A stretch of DNA of 64,000 bases from Polynucleobacter sp. TUM22923. Its GTDB lineage: Bacteria > Pseudomonadota > Gammaproteobacteria > Burkholderiales > Burkholderiaceae. The stretch covers positions 62,001 through 126,000 of the forward strand of contig NZ_AP027274.1 of assembly GCF_030295705.1 (NCBI RefSeq), read 5' to 3'. A model generated the notes under the pieces. That model saw only the letters and a program-made list of their open reading frames with translations, ran no database searches and had not been told where the DNA came from. The position numbers were made by a program, and so were the translations under genes. Within the stretch, counting starts at the first letter, position 1. Every line of letters begins with the position of its first letter. Positions 40,047 to 47,816 of this stretch are shown piece by piece.

Positions 40047-40808
40047 ATGCTACTTATTCCTGCAATTGATTTAAAAGATGGCCACTGTGTTCGACTTGAG
40101 CAAGGTGATATGGATCGAGCCACGGTGTTCTCAGAGGACCCGGGTGCTATGGCAGCCCATTGGATCAGTAAGGGCGCACGTCGCTTACATTTGGTTGATC
40201 TCAACGGCGCCTTTGCCGGCAAGCTGAAAAATGAATCTGCAATCAAATCGATTCTGAAAGCAGTAGGCAATGAAATCCCGGTTCAACTAGGTGGCGGTAT
40301 TCGTGATCTGGAAACGATTGAACGCTTATTAGATGACGGTATTTCTACGGTGATTATTGGTACGGCTGCAGTAAAAACCCCAGGTTTTGTTCAAGACGCT
40401 TGTGCAGCATTTCCAGGGCACATCATGGTTGGCCTCGATGCGCGTGATGGCAAAGTAGCTACCGATGGTTGGAGCAAGATCACAGGACACGAAGTGATTG
40501 ATTTAGCCAAGAAGTTTGAAGACTGGGGTGTCGAAGCCATTATTTATACGGATATTGGGCGCGATGGCATGCTCAAGGGTGTCAATATGGACGCCACCAT
40601 TAAATTAGCTCAAGCGATTCGTATTCCGGTGATTGCGAGCGGTGGCTTATCCAATAATCAAGATATTGAAGCACTTTGTGAAGCCGAAGCAGAGGGCATT
40701 ATGGGTGTGATTGCGGGACGCGCTATTTATGCTGGCGATTTAGATTTAACGGCAGCCCAACAATACGCAGATGAGTTAACACTCAAATTGACTAAGAAAA
40801 TTATCTAG
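40047..40808 (+). CDS. hisA: ProFAR isomerase
   Basis: The 253-residue beta/alpha-barrel has the two catalytic aspartates in [10 protein letters not shown] and MVGLDARDG, and phosphate loops [10 protein letters not shown] and IASGGLSN. It isomerises ProFAR to PRFAR. The neighbours hisH and hisF provide the next enzyme of the pathway. No clear ribosome binding site is seen in the T-rich gap after hisH. Confidence 0.96.
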   Translation: MLLIPAIDLKDGHCVRLEQGDMDRATVFSEDPGAMAAHWISKGARRLHLVDLNGAFAGKLKNESAIKSILKAVGNEIPVQLGGGIRDLETIERLLDDGISTVIIGTAAVKTPGFVQDACAAFPGHIMVGLDARDGKVATDGWSKITGHEVIDLAKKFEDWGVEAIIYTDIGRDGMLKGVNMDATIKLAQAIRIPVIASGGLSNNQDIEALCEAEAEGIMGVIAGRAIYAGDLDLTAAQQYADELTLKLTKKII

Positions 40809-40819
40809 AGTGATATTCA

Positions 40820-41578
40820 GTGCTCACTAAAAGAATTATTCCTTGCCTTGATGTAACGGCAGGGCGCGTAGTGAAAGGGGTCAACTTTGTTGGCTTACGC
40901 GATGCGGGTGATCCTATTGAAATCGCGCGCCGCTATGATGCGCAGGGCGCTGATGAACTTACATTTTTAGATATTACCGCCACCTCTGATGGGCGCGATC
41001 TTATTTTGCACATCATTGAGGCTGTTGCCTCACAAGTTTTTATTCCACTGACGGTTGGTGGTGGTGTGCGTGTAGTAGCGGACGTCAGACGTTTGCTCAA
41101 TGCAGGCGCAGACAAAGTGAGCATAAACTCTTCTGCGGTAACTAATCCCGATTTAGTTTCTGATGCTGCCGCCCACTATGGTTCACAGTGCATTGTTGTT
41201 GCGATCGATGCCAAAAAAACACCAGCCGGTCATTGGGAAGTTTTTACCCATGGCGGCAGAACGGCTACGGGAATGGATGTCGTTGCATGGGCAACAGAGG
41301 TGACTAAACGTGGTGCTGGCGAGATCTTGCTCACGAGTATGAATCGCGATGGCAGCAAAGATGGTTTTGATTTGGAGTTAACCGCGGCAGTCAGTGATGC
41401 TGTGAGCGTTCCGGTTATAGCGTCGGGCGGGGTCGGTAATTTGCAGCATTTAGTCGATGGCATCACCAAAGGCCATGCCGATGCCGTACTAGCAGCGAGT
41501 ATTTTTCATTATGGTGAATACACGGTTGGCCAAGCAAAAGAATATATGGCTAGCCAAGGTATTCCTGTTCGTATTTAA
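40820..41578 (+). CDS. hisF: Imidazole glycerol phosphate synthase, cyclase subunit
   Basis: This 252-residue barrel starts with GTG at 40820 ([11 protein letters not shown]). Catalytic aspartates are in [14 protein letters not shown] and VVAIDAKK; the VGGGVR and ASGGVGN phosphate loops are present. It uses ammonia from HisH to convert PRFAR into IGP and AICAR. It lies 11 bp after hisA. Confidence 0.96.
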   Translation: MLTKRIIPCLDVTAGRVVKGVNFVGLRDAGDPIEIARRYDAQGADELTFLDITATSDGRDLILHIIEAVASQVFIPLTVGGGVRVVADVRRLLNAGADKVSINSSAVTNPDLVSDAAAHYGSQCIVVAIDAKKTPAGHWEVFTHGGRTATGMDVVAWATEVTKRGAGEILLTSMNRDGSKDGFDLELTAAVSDAVSVPVIASGGVGNLQHLVDGITKGHADAVLAASIFHYGEYTVGQAKEYMASQGIPVRI

Positions 41579-41611
41579 CGCGTATTAGAAAAGTGTAGAG
41601 TTGATCAAAAG

Positions 41612-42013
41612 ATGAGTCCATTTACACCAAATCCCAATATAGAAGCAGGGCCATGGCTTGATGCTGTGAGCTGGAATGAGCAAGGTTTAGTTCCAGTGAT
41701 TGCCCAAGAGCTTGGTAGTAAAGATATTTTGATGATGGCCTGGATGAACCGAGATGCTTTGTTAGCGACTTTGCGCTTGGGTGAAGCAGTCTATTGGACT
41801 CGCTCACGTCAAAAGCTATGGCACAAGGGTGAGGAATCTGGCCACACCCAAAAAGTAAAAGAAATTCGCTTGGATTGCGATGGGGATACTATTTTGCTAT
41901 TGGTGGAGCAAAAAGATGGCATTGCTTGCCATACTGGCCAGCATAGTTGCTTTTTTCAGAGCTGGGATTGTGCCGGTACAAGCTGGCTAGATGAATCTAC
42001 CCCTCAAAAGTAA
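41612..42013 (+). CDS. hisI: Phosphoribosyl-AMP cyclohydrolase
   Basis: The 133-residue product has the HisI pattern: [28 protein letters not shown], the acidic magnesium site DCDGDTILL and the zinc cysteines in [10 protein letters not shown]. It opens the purine ring of PR-AMP. It is separate from hisE, not fused as in enterobacteria. Confidence 0.95.
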   Translation: MSPFTPNPNIEAGPWLDAVSWNEQGLVPVIAQELGSKDILMMAWMNRDALLATLRLGEAVYWTRSRQKLWHKGEESGHTQKVKEIRLDCDGDTILLLVEQKDGIACHTGQHSCFFQSWDCAGTSWLDESTPQK

Positions 42014-42055
42014 TCAAACTTCGCCTGCAATACCCAAAAGACATAAAATGATCTT

Positions 42056-42457
42056 ATGACAACTCAAGCTCAACTTTCATCGAATTTGGATTCTGCGCTG
42101 GCTAATTTGGCCAATGTGGTTGATCAGCGCCGTGATGCATTCAAGGCGGGTCAGATGGACCCTAAGACTTCCTATACTGCGCTGCTGTTTTCTAAGGGTG
42201 ATGATGGGATTTTGAAGAAGATTGGTGAGGAAGCTACCGAGACAGTGATGGCAGCAAAGGATTCTCGTAATGCCAATTTAGCGCCCGAGCAACAGCAGTT
42301 ATTGCTTGGGGAGATCGCCGATCTCTGGTTTCATTGCTTAATTGCACTATCCCAATTTAATCTTCGCCCTGAAAACGTCATTGCCGAGCTAGAGCGTCGC
42401 CTTGGCACCTCGGGTATTGAAGAGAAAGCGGCCCGTAAAGCTGCTGATAAAGAATAA
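42056..42457 (+). CDS. hisE: Phosphoribosyl-ATP pyrophosphatase
   Basis: The 133-residue product is an all-alpha NTP-pyrophosphohydrolase of the HisE/MazG kind, with [16 protein letters not shown] and [14 protein letters not shown] providing the metal-binding acidic residues. It hydrolyses PR-ATP to PR-AMP for HisI. It closes the his cluster and lies 13 bp before the HIT gene. Confidence 0.94.
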   Translation: MTTQAQLSSNLDSALANLANVVDQRRDAFKAGQMDPKTSYTALLFSKGDDGILKKIGEEATETVMAAKDSRNANLAPEQQQLLLGEIADLWFHCLIALSQFNLRPENVIAELERRLGTSGIEEKAARKAADKE

Positions 42458-42470
42458 AGAGTGCAATGTC

Positions 42471-42827
42471 ATGAGTCATGATCCCAATTGCTTGTTTTGT
42501 AAGATTGCTCAAGGCCTTATTCCTTCCCAAAAGGTCTATGAGGATGAGGAAATCTACGCTTTTAATGACATTAACCCTGCGGCACCGGTTCATTTCCTCA
42601 TTATTCCGAAGAATCACCTTCCCATGCTGGAGTCTGCGCAGCCTGTCGATGCGCCAATGCTAGGTAGAATGATGGAATTAGCACCCCGGCTAGCAAAAGA
42701 GCAGGGTTGTCGTCCTGGTATGGATGGCGGGTTTAGATTAGTAGTAAATAATGGTGCAGATGGAGGTCAGGAGGTTTATCACCTACATCTGCATGTGATG
42801 GGCGGACCACGCCCGTGGAAAAAATAA
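42471..42827 (+). CDS. HIT-family nucleotide-binding protein
   Basis: I start at ATG 42471 ([12 protein letters not shown]), 118 residues; the frame before it overlaps hisE. The histidine-triad motif HLHLHVMGG is near the C-terminus, and CLFC with a distal histidine may bind zinc. The group resembles HinT-type purine-nucleotide phosphoramidases. The hisE-HIT-tatABC order is common in betaproteobacteria. Confidence 0.92.
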   Translation: MSHDPNCLFCKIAQGLIPSQKVYEDEEIYAFNDINPAAPVHFLIIPKNHLPMLESAQPVDAPMLGRMMELAPRLAKEQGCRPGMDGGFRLVVNNGADGGQEVYHLHLHVMGGPRPWKK

Positions 42828-42843
42828 TCCAAGGAGATTGATG

Positions 42844-43077
42844 ATGGGTTCATTTAGCATTTGGCATTGGTTAATTGTGTTGGTTATCGTGATGTTGGTA
42901 TTTGGAACTAAGAAACTACGCAATATGGGTGCTGATTTAGGTGGTGCTGTTAAAGGATTTAAGGATGGCATGAAAACATCTGAAGAGCCTAAGACAGAAA
43001 CCCCAGATCAAATACAGCAAAACGCTACTGTTGCTGAAAAAACGGTAGATGTGCACGCTAAAGACATTAAGCAATAA
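42844..43077 (+). CDS. tatA: Sec-independent protein translocase subunit TatA
   Basis: Three start codons lie in a row (TTG 42838, ATG 42841, ATG 42844). AAGGAG at 42831-42836 is best spaced for 42844, giving 77 residues (MGSFSIWHW). One membrane helix is followed by the [21 protein letters not shown] amphipathic region, spaced as in TatA. It oligomerises to let folded twin-arginine proteins cross the inner membrane; the Rieske protein PetA encoded at 50.4 kb is a likely client. Confidence 0.95.
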   Translation: MGSFSIWHWLIVLVIVMLVFGTKKLRNMGADLGGAVKGFKDGMKTSEEPKTETPDQIQQNATVAEKTVDVHAKDIKQ

Positions 43078-43092
43078 TCATGCGATGTACCC

Positions 43093-43572
43093 ATGATTGA
43101 CCTTGGAGTTTCCAAACTCGCACTCATCGCAGTCGTTGCTTTGGTGGTGGTTGGTCCAGAACGTCTGCCTAAGGTTGCCCGCATGGCTGGCAACTTATTT
43201 GGTCGCGCACAACGTTACATGGCGGATGTCAAATCTGAGGTTAGTCGCCAAATGGAAGTCGAGGAGTTTAAGAAGCTTCGCGAAGACAGTACCTCGATGT
43301 TTAAAGAAGTAGAAAACAGCATTGCGTCAACAGTTCATGAGGCACAAGCAAACCTGAGTGATCAAGCGGATATTTACGAAAGTAATTACACCAGAGCACC
43401 TCTAGACGCCAAAGAGGTGCTGGGTAAGTCTATGCGCCAAGGGCGTAAAAGCTGGGGTGTGCGGCGTGCAGCTAGGCCTGTTTGGTTCAAACGCTCAGCA
43501 GGCATCCGCACTCGAGTGCAATCGGGCGCCGCCAGAATGAAGCGCTTTCACCATAGCGCAAGTAATAACTAA
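43093..43572 (+). CDS. tatB: Sec-independent protein translocase subunit TatB
   Basis: The 159-residue product has the N-terminal helix and VVGPERLPKVARMAG hinge typical of TatB, a long charged amphipathic/coiled region, and a basic C-terminal tail (RPVWFKRSAGIRTRV). TatB with TatC forms the twin-arginine receptor. It lies 15 bp after tatA and 6 bp before tatC. No strong ribosome binding site is visible. Confidence 0.94.
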   Translation: MIDLGVSKLALIAVVALVVVGPERLPKVARMAGNLFGRAQRYMADVKSEVSRQMEVEEFKKLREDSTSMFKEVENSIASTVHEAQANLSDQADIYESNYTRAPLDAKEVLGKSMRQGRKSWGVRRAARPVWFKRSAGIRTRVQSGAARMKRFHHSASNN

Positions 43573-43578
43573 TTACGC

Positions 43579-44376
43579 ATGTCAGATAACAATACATCCG
43601 AAGACTCCGGTCTTCAAGAATCATTCCTATCGCATTTATATGAATTACGTGATCGGGTTATTAAATCTGGTCTAGCCATCATCATCGTTTTTGTATCTTT
43701 GGTGTATTGGGCGCCTGACATTTTTCATTTGTTTGCGCAGCCCCTATTAAAGGCCCTGCCTGCTGGCGGAAAAATGATTGTGACTGATGTCACCGGCTCA
43801 TTTTTTGTCCCCATGAAAGTCACCATGCTGGTGGCCTTTCTGATTGCCTTACCAGTCGTGATGTATCAGTTGTGGGCGTTTATTGCCCCTGGCCTCTACC
43901 AACATGAGCGCAAATTAATTGTGCCCTTGGTAGTGAGTAGTTACAGCTTATTTATCTTCGGCATGTCTTTCGCTTACTTTCTGGTATTCCCAACGGTCTT
44001 TGAGTTTATGGCTAGTTACAACGCTCCCTTGGGCGCGGAGATGTCGACTGACATCGATAACTATCTGAGTTTTGCCATGACTACCTTTTTAGCATTTGGT
44101 ATTACATTCGAGGTGCCGGTAGTGGTGGTTGTGTTGGTGCGCATGGGAATTGTTTCCTTAGCAAAGCTACGAGAAATCCGCCCTTATGTGATTGTGGGTG
44201 CTTTTGTGATTTCTGCAGTGGTTACCCCACCAGATGTGCTCTCGCAACTCTTATTAGCGGTGCCAATGACCTTGCTGTACGAGTTAGGCCTGTTGATTGC
44301 TCGTTTTTATGTGCCCAAGCCAGCCGATGATGACTCTGCCGATGCCAATGATTCGGGTGCTCAGACTACCGCTTGA
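43579..44376 (+). CDS. tatC: Sec-independent protein translocase subunit TatC
   Basis: The 265-residue protein has six membrane helices and TatC marks (SFLSHLYELRDRVIKS, FVPMKVTMLVAFLIALPVVMYQ split, RPYVIVGAFVISAVVTPPD). It recognises twin-arginine signals. The acidic C-terminal tail (DDDSADAND) overlaps by 16 bp the 3' end of the convergent Sel1-repeat gene. Confidence 0.96.
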   Translation: MSDNNTSEDSGLQESFLSHLYELRDRVIKSGLAIIIVFVSLVYWAPDIFHLFAQPLLKALPAGGKMIVTDVTGSFFVPMKVTMLVAFLIALPVVMYQLWAFIAPGLYQHERKLIVPLVVSSYSLFIFGMSFAYFLVFPTVFEFMASYNAPLGAEMSTDIDNYLSFAMTTFLAFGITFEVPVVVVVLVRMGIVSLAKLREIRPYVIVGAFVISAVVTPPDVLSQLLLAVPMTLLYELGLLIARFYVPKPADDDSADANDSGAQTTA

Positions 44377-45842
44377 TCTTGCGCGTAGTGAGTATTAAGC
44401 CACTCGGTTAGCCGATCAAACCGATAGCGTCTTTGTCGCAGATTGCCTTCTTGATCTGATTCACTTCCTACAAATGCTTTAGCTGCCGCTAGTAAGCAAC
44501 GGCGTTGCTGGGTGGTATCAATCTGAATTAATCTAGGAAGTATTTTGGGTAGCTCATGTCTGATGTCTACCACCACACAATGCTCATGCTGTAGTTGGCT
44601 AACTTCGCATAGTAAAAGCTCAGCTTTGCTCAGATTAAATTGATTGGCAATAATGAGGCGATGACACATTAAAAGCCATTCTTGATCCAGTTGATGCTCG
44701 GCATGATGACTAATGACCGTTTGGGCATAGGTAGCCAGGCGATGCCAATCGTTGCTTTCTTGATTGCTAATATTTTCTAAAACCTTAGAAAGTAATAATT
44801 TTGCTTCAGGTACGCCTTGTTGATGAGCCTGCCATATCCAGTAAGAAGCTTGCAGACCGCGTACTTTTTCTTCGAACTTTTCTCGCTTACGCCATAAATG
44901 AGCGCCTTTTAAAAACTGCGCCTGTGCATGACCTAGATCTGCTGCCATACCAAAGCAACGATCGCTCTCGGTTGCGCTGTATCCAGAAAACTGAGGGCGG
45001 CGATACATTTCTCCTAAAGCAAACCAAGCATTGCGATCACCATCTTTTGCTGCCATGTCTAACCAATAGGCTGCCTTTTTCAAATAGGCATTCGATTTTC
45101 CAGAGCTGTTATTCGTTAATGTGGGAGCTTGAGTTGTTTGTGCCAGTCTTAAGCCTAAGGTGTACTTGGCAACAGTGAGGCCAAGCTCAGCCGCTTGCAA
45201 TAGAGCGCTTTCATTTTGATCGTCCAACCAGGCATGCCAGAGTGAGGAGAGTGCCTCGTCTCTGGGTTGCAGTTGAATGAGTAAGGTTTTTGCTGACAAG
45301 GTAAATGGCGTATCGATAGCCGCTAGATTATTTAAAAATTCTTTTGCTTGTTTTTGCAAAGATACAAAATGACCATCGCTCTGTTCGCGATGCTCACTGC
45401 GTTTATTTGTAAGCCAATTAACAAGATGAGCTTGAAGTGCTTTTTTATCTGGGTGTAGTAGTAGATCGGCCAGTTGCCACTGGACAGCCTGACTTACTGA
45501 TATATCCATTTGCGCCATTTGCCAAAACATTTCCCAGCCAAAGCCAAAAGCAGTTGAATTGAGGGTAGCAGCCAAAGGCACAGTAGCAATTTGCTCCAAA
45601 ATGCCAACCAATTGGGGGTGATTGGGGTTATCGCCAGAACCTAGACTAATTTCTAAGCTTAAATTGCTAAGCTCTTGATTGCTAATGGAAAGATAGGATT
45701 TTTCTAGCCAAATCAAAGCATTAGAGGGTTGAATCGGGGTTTTGTAGGCGCCAGTGAGGTAAGCCGCAGCTACATTTTGTTGCGCGGAAACATCACCTAA
45801 ACGGGCGGACTGCAGGATTTTTAAGAATTCACGGCTTGCCAT
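44361..45842 (-). CDS. Sel1/TPR-like repeat protein of unknown function
   Basis: The 493-residue protein has no signal peptide and consists of helical repeats. Sel1-like units are clear near the start (ARLGDVSAQQNVAAAYLTGAY) and in the middle (AKDGDRNAWFALGEMYRRP; AADLGHAQAQFLKGAHLW; AHQQGVPEAKLLLSKVL). Such repeats are protein-binding scaffolds. The C-terminal third looks like a separate helical region. Its 3' end overlaps tatC on the other strand. No partner or pathway can be named from the sequence. Confidence 0.8.
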   Translation of the reverse strand: MASREFLKILQSARLGDVSAQQNVAAAYLTGAYKTPIQPSNALIWLEKSYLSISNQELSNLSLEISLGSGDNPNHPQLVGILEQIATVPLAATLNSTAFGFGWEMFWQMAQMDISVSQAVQWQLADLLLHPDKKALQAHLVNWLTNKRSEHREQSDGHFVSLQKQAKEFLNNLAAIDTPFTLSAKTLLIQLQPRDEALSSLWHAWLDDQNESALLQAAELGLTVAKYTLGLRLAQTTQAPTLTNNSSGKSNAYLKKAAYWLDMAAKDGDRNAWFALGEMYRRPQFSGYSATESDRCFGMAADLGHAQAQFLKGAHLWRKREKFEEKVRGLQASYWIWQAHQQGVPEAKLLLSKVLENISNQESNDWHRLATYAQTVISHHAEHQLDQEWLLMCHRLIIANQFNLSKAELLLCEVSQLQHEHCVVVDIRHELPKILPRLIQIDTTQQRRCLLAAAKAFVGSESDQEGNLRQRRYRFDRLTEWLNTHYAQDQAVV

Positions 45843-45998
45843 ATGACAATTTTGGCATTCAAAGGCCTAAAAAGACAGAAAACAAAGGCCTTGTTGCCCT
45901 GATACAACGAAGAAAGCCAAAAAACTATCTTTTGACAAGCAAAAACAGCGCTTAAATACCCTAACCACCAGTCTAGCAAGGCAATACAAGCAAAATTC

Positions 45999-46026
45999 GT
46001 AAGTCCCATTTTTATTTGGGCATTAC
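45999..46026 (+). promoter_or_regulatory. Hairpin in the porin 5' leader
   Basis: GTAA (45999-46002) pairs with TTAC (46023-46026) and CCCA (46005-46008) with TGGG (46017-46020), separated by a 2x2 internal loop. It ends about 24 bp before the porin ATG and could influence translation or be an sRNA target; this is inference. Confidence 0.3.
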
Positions 46027-46050
46027 TTTCAATTTATGGAGATTTAAAGA

Positions 46051-47217
46051 ATGAAAAAATCACTACTAGCAGTTGCAGCAATCGGTGCATTTGCATCAGC
46101 TGCACAAGCTCAGTCATCAGTGACTGTTTACGGTATTTTGGATGTTGGTTACATTGGCGGTAACGTACGCAGTGCATCATCTACTGGCGTTCCAGCAAAA
46201 GGTACTTACAGTTCAATCGGCTCATCTGCTGAGTCCACAAGTCGTTTAGGCTTCCGTGGAACTGAAGATTTAGGCGGCGGTATGTCTGCATTCTTCACTA
46301 TCGAAACTGGTGTTCAGCCAACCAACGTAACAGCTTCAACATTCAACAACCGTCAAACTTTTGTTGGCTTAAAAGACAACAAAATCGGTGCAATCTCTTT
46401 TGGTACTCAGTACACACCAATCCACAGTGCTGTAGCAGTAACTTCTGCAAACCAGCAGAACAACATGGTTGGCGACGCAATCTATCCAATCGCTCCTGCT
46501 AACAGCGGCAATGCTGGTGTTGTTCAAGCAACTTCTACAAGTAACACTGATGGCTACACAATCCGTACATCAAACATGGTTAAAGTAGAGTCAAATACTG
46601 TTGCTGGTTTCAAAGGCACAGCGTTTTACACAGCTAACAACCAAGATACAACTCAAGCTGCGACTGGCAGTACTATAACCGGCGGAACTAACAACCAAAA
46701 CGGTTGGGGTGTTGGCGTTAACTACACATGGTCAAAACTCTTGGTAACAGCAAACTACCAGGCTTTGAATTCACGTCAGTCAGCGAACAATGTTAGTCCA
46801 GCAATTTGGTCTAACGCTACTGGTGGAACAAACGTACGCGACAACCAAATGTATTTCGCTGGTACATATGACTTCGGTATCTTGAAGGCATACGCTCAGT
46901 ACATCAACCGTAAAGCAACTTCACAGATCACAGCAAATGACTATGTAAGTCGTACTGCTCAGCAGATCGGTGTTCGTAGTTACATCACTCCAGCAATTGA
47001 AGCTTGGGCAAGTGCTGGTACAGGTCGTTATGACTCATTCGGCGTAGCTAACCCAACAGTGAACTTCACTGCTTATCAGTTGGGCTCTAACTACTACCTA
47101 AGCAAGCGTACAAACTTGTATGCAATTTTTGGCTCAACACAGCAGTCAAGTGCTAGCGCAAGTCAGCCAAGTTTGGGTGCTAACAACTACGCAGTTGGCG
47201 TACGTCACACTTTCTAA
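46051..47217 (+). CDS. Outer-membrane general porin (Gram-negative porin, Porin_4 type)
   Basis: The 388-residue product has a signal peptide of about 20 residues ending AAQA, then QSSVTVYGILDVGY, the typical first strand of Burkholderiales trimeric porins, many amphipathic beta-strands, and a C-terminal AVGVRHTF ending in Phe, the outer-membrane assembly signal. Codon use is strongly biased, as in highly expressed genes. A TTGACA sits at 45932-45937 in the long leader but has no well-spaced -10. The gene ends at a double hairpin with terminator. Confidence 0.94.
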   Translation: MKKSLLAVAAIGAFASAAQAQSSVTVYGILDVGYIGGNVRSASSTGVPAKGTYSSIGSSAESTSRLGFRGTEDLGGGMSAFFTIETGVQPTNVTASTFNNRQTFVGLKDNKIGAISFGTQYTPIHSAVAVTSANQQNNMVGDAIYPIAPANSGNAGVVQATSTSNTDGYTIRTSNMVKVESNTVAGFKGTAFYTANNQDTTQAATGSTITGGTNNQNGWGVGVNYTWSKLLVTANYQALNSRQSANNVSPAIWSNATGGTNVRDNQMYFAGTYDFGILKAYAQYINRKATSQITANDYVSRTAQQIGVRSYITPAIEAWASAGTGRYDSFGVANPTVNFTAYQLGSNYYLSKRTNLYAIFGSTQQSSASASQPSLGANNYAVGVRHTF

Positions 47218-47223
47218 TTTGAC

Positions 47224-47239
47224 GCTAACGCAAGTTAGC
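47224..47239 (+). other. First 3' UTR hairpin of the porin mRNA
   Basis: GCTAAC, loop GCAA, GTTAGC: a perfect 6-bp stem with a GNRA tetraloop, 6 bp after the porin stop codon. A counterpart with compensatory changes exists at 47569-47584. Confidence 0.7.
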
Positions 47240-47262
47240 TAAAGATTAGTTATGCAATAAAT

Positions 47263-47294
47263 AAAACCCACTGTGGCAACACAGTGGGTTTTTT
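47263..47294 (+). terminator. Rho-independent terminator of the porin gene
   Basis: AAAACCCACTGTG (47263-47275), GCAA tetraloop, CACAGTGGGTTTT (47280-47292) and a T-run: a perfect 13-bp stem with a GNRA loop. Confidence 0.96.
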
Positions 47295-47348
47295 ATATAT
47301 TTAAAACTCTTTTGTAAAAAAGAGCGGGGTAAATATTGAGGTGAAAAT

Positions 47349-47498
47349 ATGAAGAAATGCGCAGCAATTTGTATGGCGATCGGGCTACTTGCACTTAGCG
47401 GTTGTTTGGCAAGTACAACCTCACCAATTGGAGTAAATTGCGACTACAGTCAGATGAAGCCGTTATGGGAAATGCCGCTTGCTTGCCAGGGGCGCTAA
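47349..47498 (+). CDS. Small predicted lipoprotein, 49 residues
   Basis: A short frame from ATG 47349 is preceded by a good GAGGTG ribosome binding site. It encodes a basic start (MKKCAA), a hydrophobic stretch and the lipobox LSGC with lipidated Cys19. The mature part is only 31 residues (CLASTTSPIGVN, CDYSQMKPLWEMP, ending ACQGR) and holds two more cysteines (31 and 46). No family was recognised. The complete signal sequence, lipobox and ribosome binding site make it likely to be real. Any transcript would end at the hairpin at 47615. Confidence 0.75.
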   Translation: MKKCAAICMAIGLLALSGCLASTTSPIGVNCDYSQMKPLWEMPLACQGR

Positions 47499-47540
47499 AT
47501 TTATTATTTTCTAATCATTACATATTTAACGTGATTTATT

Positions 47541-47640
47541 GTTGGCAATCACCACACTTTCTTACGGTCTAGTAGCGCGAGCTAGTTGAAGATTGGTTTC
47601 GTATTAAATAGACCCACTATGGTGACATAGTGATTTTTCT
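47541..47640 (+). repeat. Diverged duplicate of the porin 3' end and terminator region
   Basis: This 100-bp stretch aligns with 47194-47294 almost without gaps, at roughly 60-70% identity by eye. It includes the last porin codons (GTTGGC...CACACTTTCT), the first GNRA hairpin and the terminator hairpin. The reading frame upstream shows no porin similarity, and the stop codon is lost. It is the tail of a decayed second porin gene or a copied 3' UTR. The rest of 47499-47816 holds no gene. Confidence 0.7.
47615..47637 (+). terminator. Second, paralogous terminator hairpin
   Basis: CACTATG, loop GTGA, CATAGTG (47615-47632), then ATTTTT. It is the counterpart of the porin terminator: one pair changed from G-C to A-T on both sides and the loop still fits GNRA. 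It would terminate the small lipoprotein transcript. Confidence 0.6.
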
Positions 47641-47781
47641 GTATGGTTTGCAGTTTTACATTCACACTCAGACTGCTTACACATTGTGTCTGATATTTCC
47701 TTGATTCAGTAGATAGGCGATATTGTCAAAAATGAACCGAGGGGGTGCCAGAATCTCCCATTGAGAATAGCGGGCAATAAC

Positions 47782-47810
47782 TTGATTTAACTAGAGCATT
47801 TACAGATAAT
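47782..47810 (+). promoter_or_regulatory. Candidate promoter of the TPR-glycosyltransferase gene
   Basis: TTGATT (47782-47787) and GATAAT (47805-47810) are 17 bp apart. The -10 box ends 6 bp before ATG 47817, so the transcript would be leaderless or nearly so; no Shine-Dalgarno sequence is present. Confidence 0.45.
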
Positions 47811-47816
47811 GTTTGT

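Noticed and set aside
45932..45960. TTGACA as a full sigma70 promoter for the porin
   Set aside because: A perfect -35 hexamer is present, but the only -10-like boxes lie 14-15 bp (TTAAAT/TAAATA) or 19 bp away, so no promoter feature was listed.
45821..46009. 62-codon minus-strand frame upstream of the Sel1 gene
   Set aside because: Overlaps the Sel1 start, lacks a ribosome binding site, and the Trp/Cys/Phe-rich composition looks like random translation.
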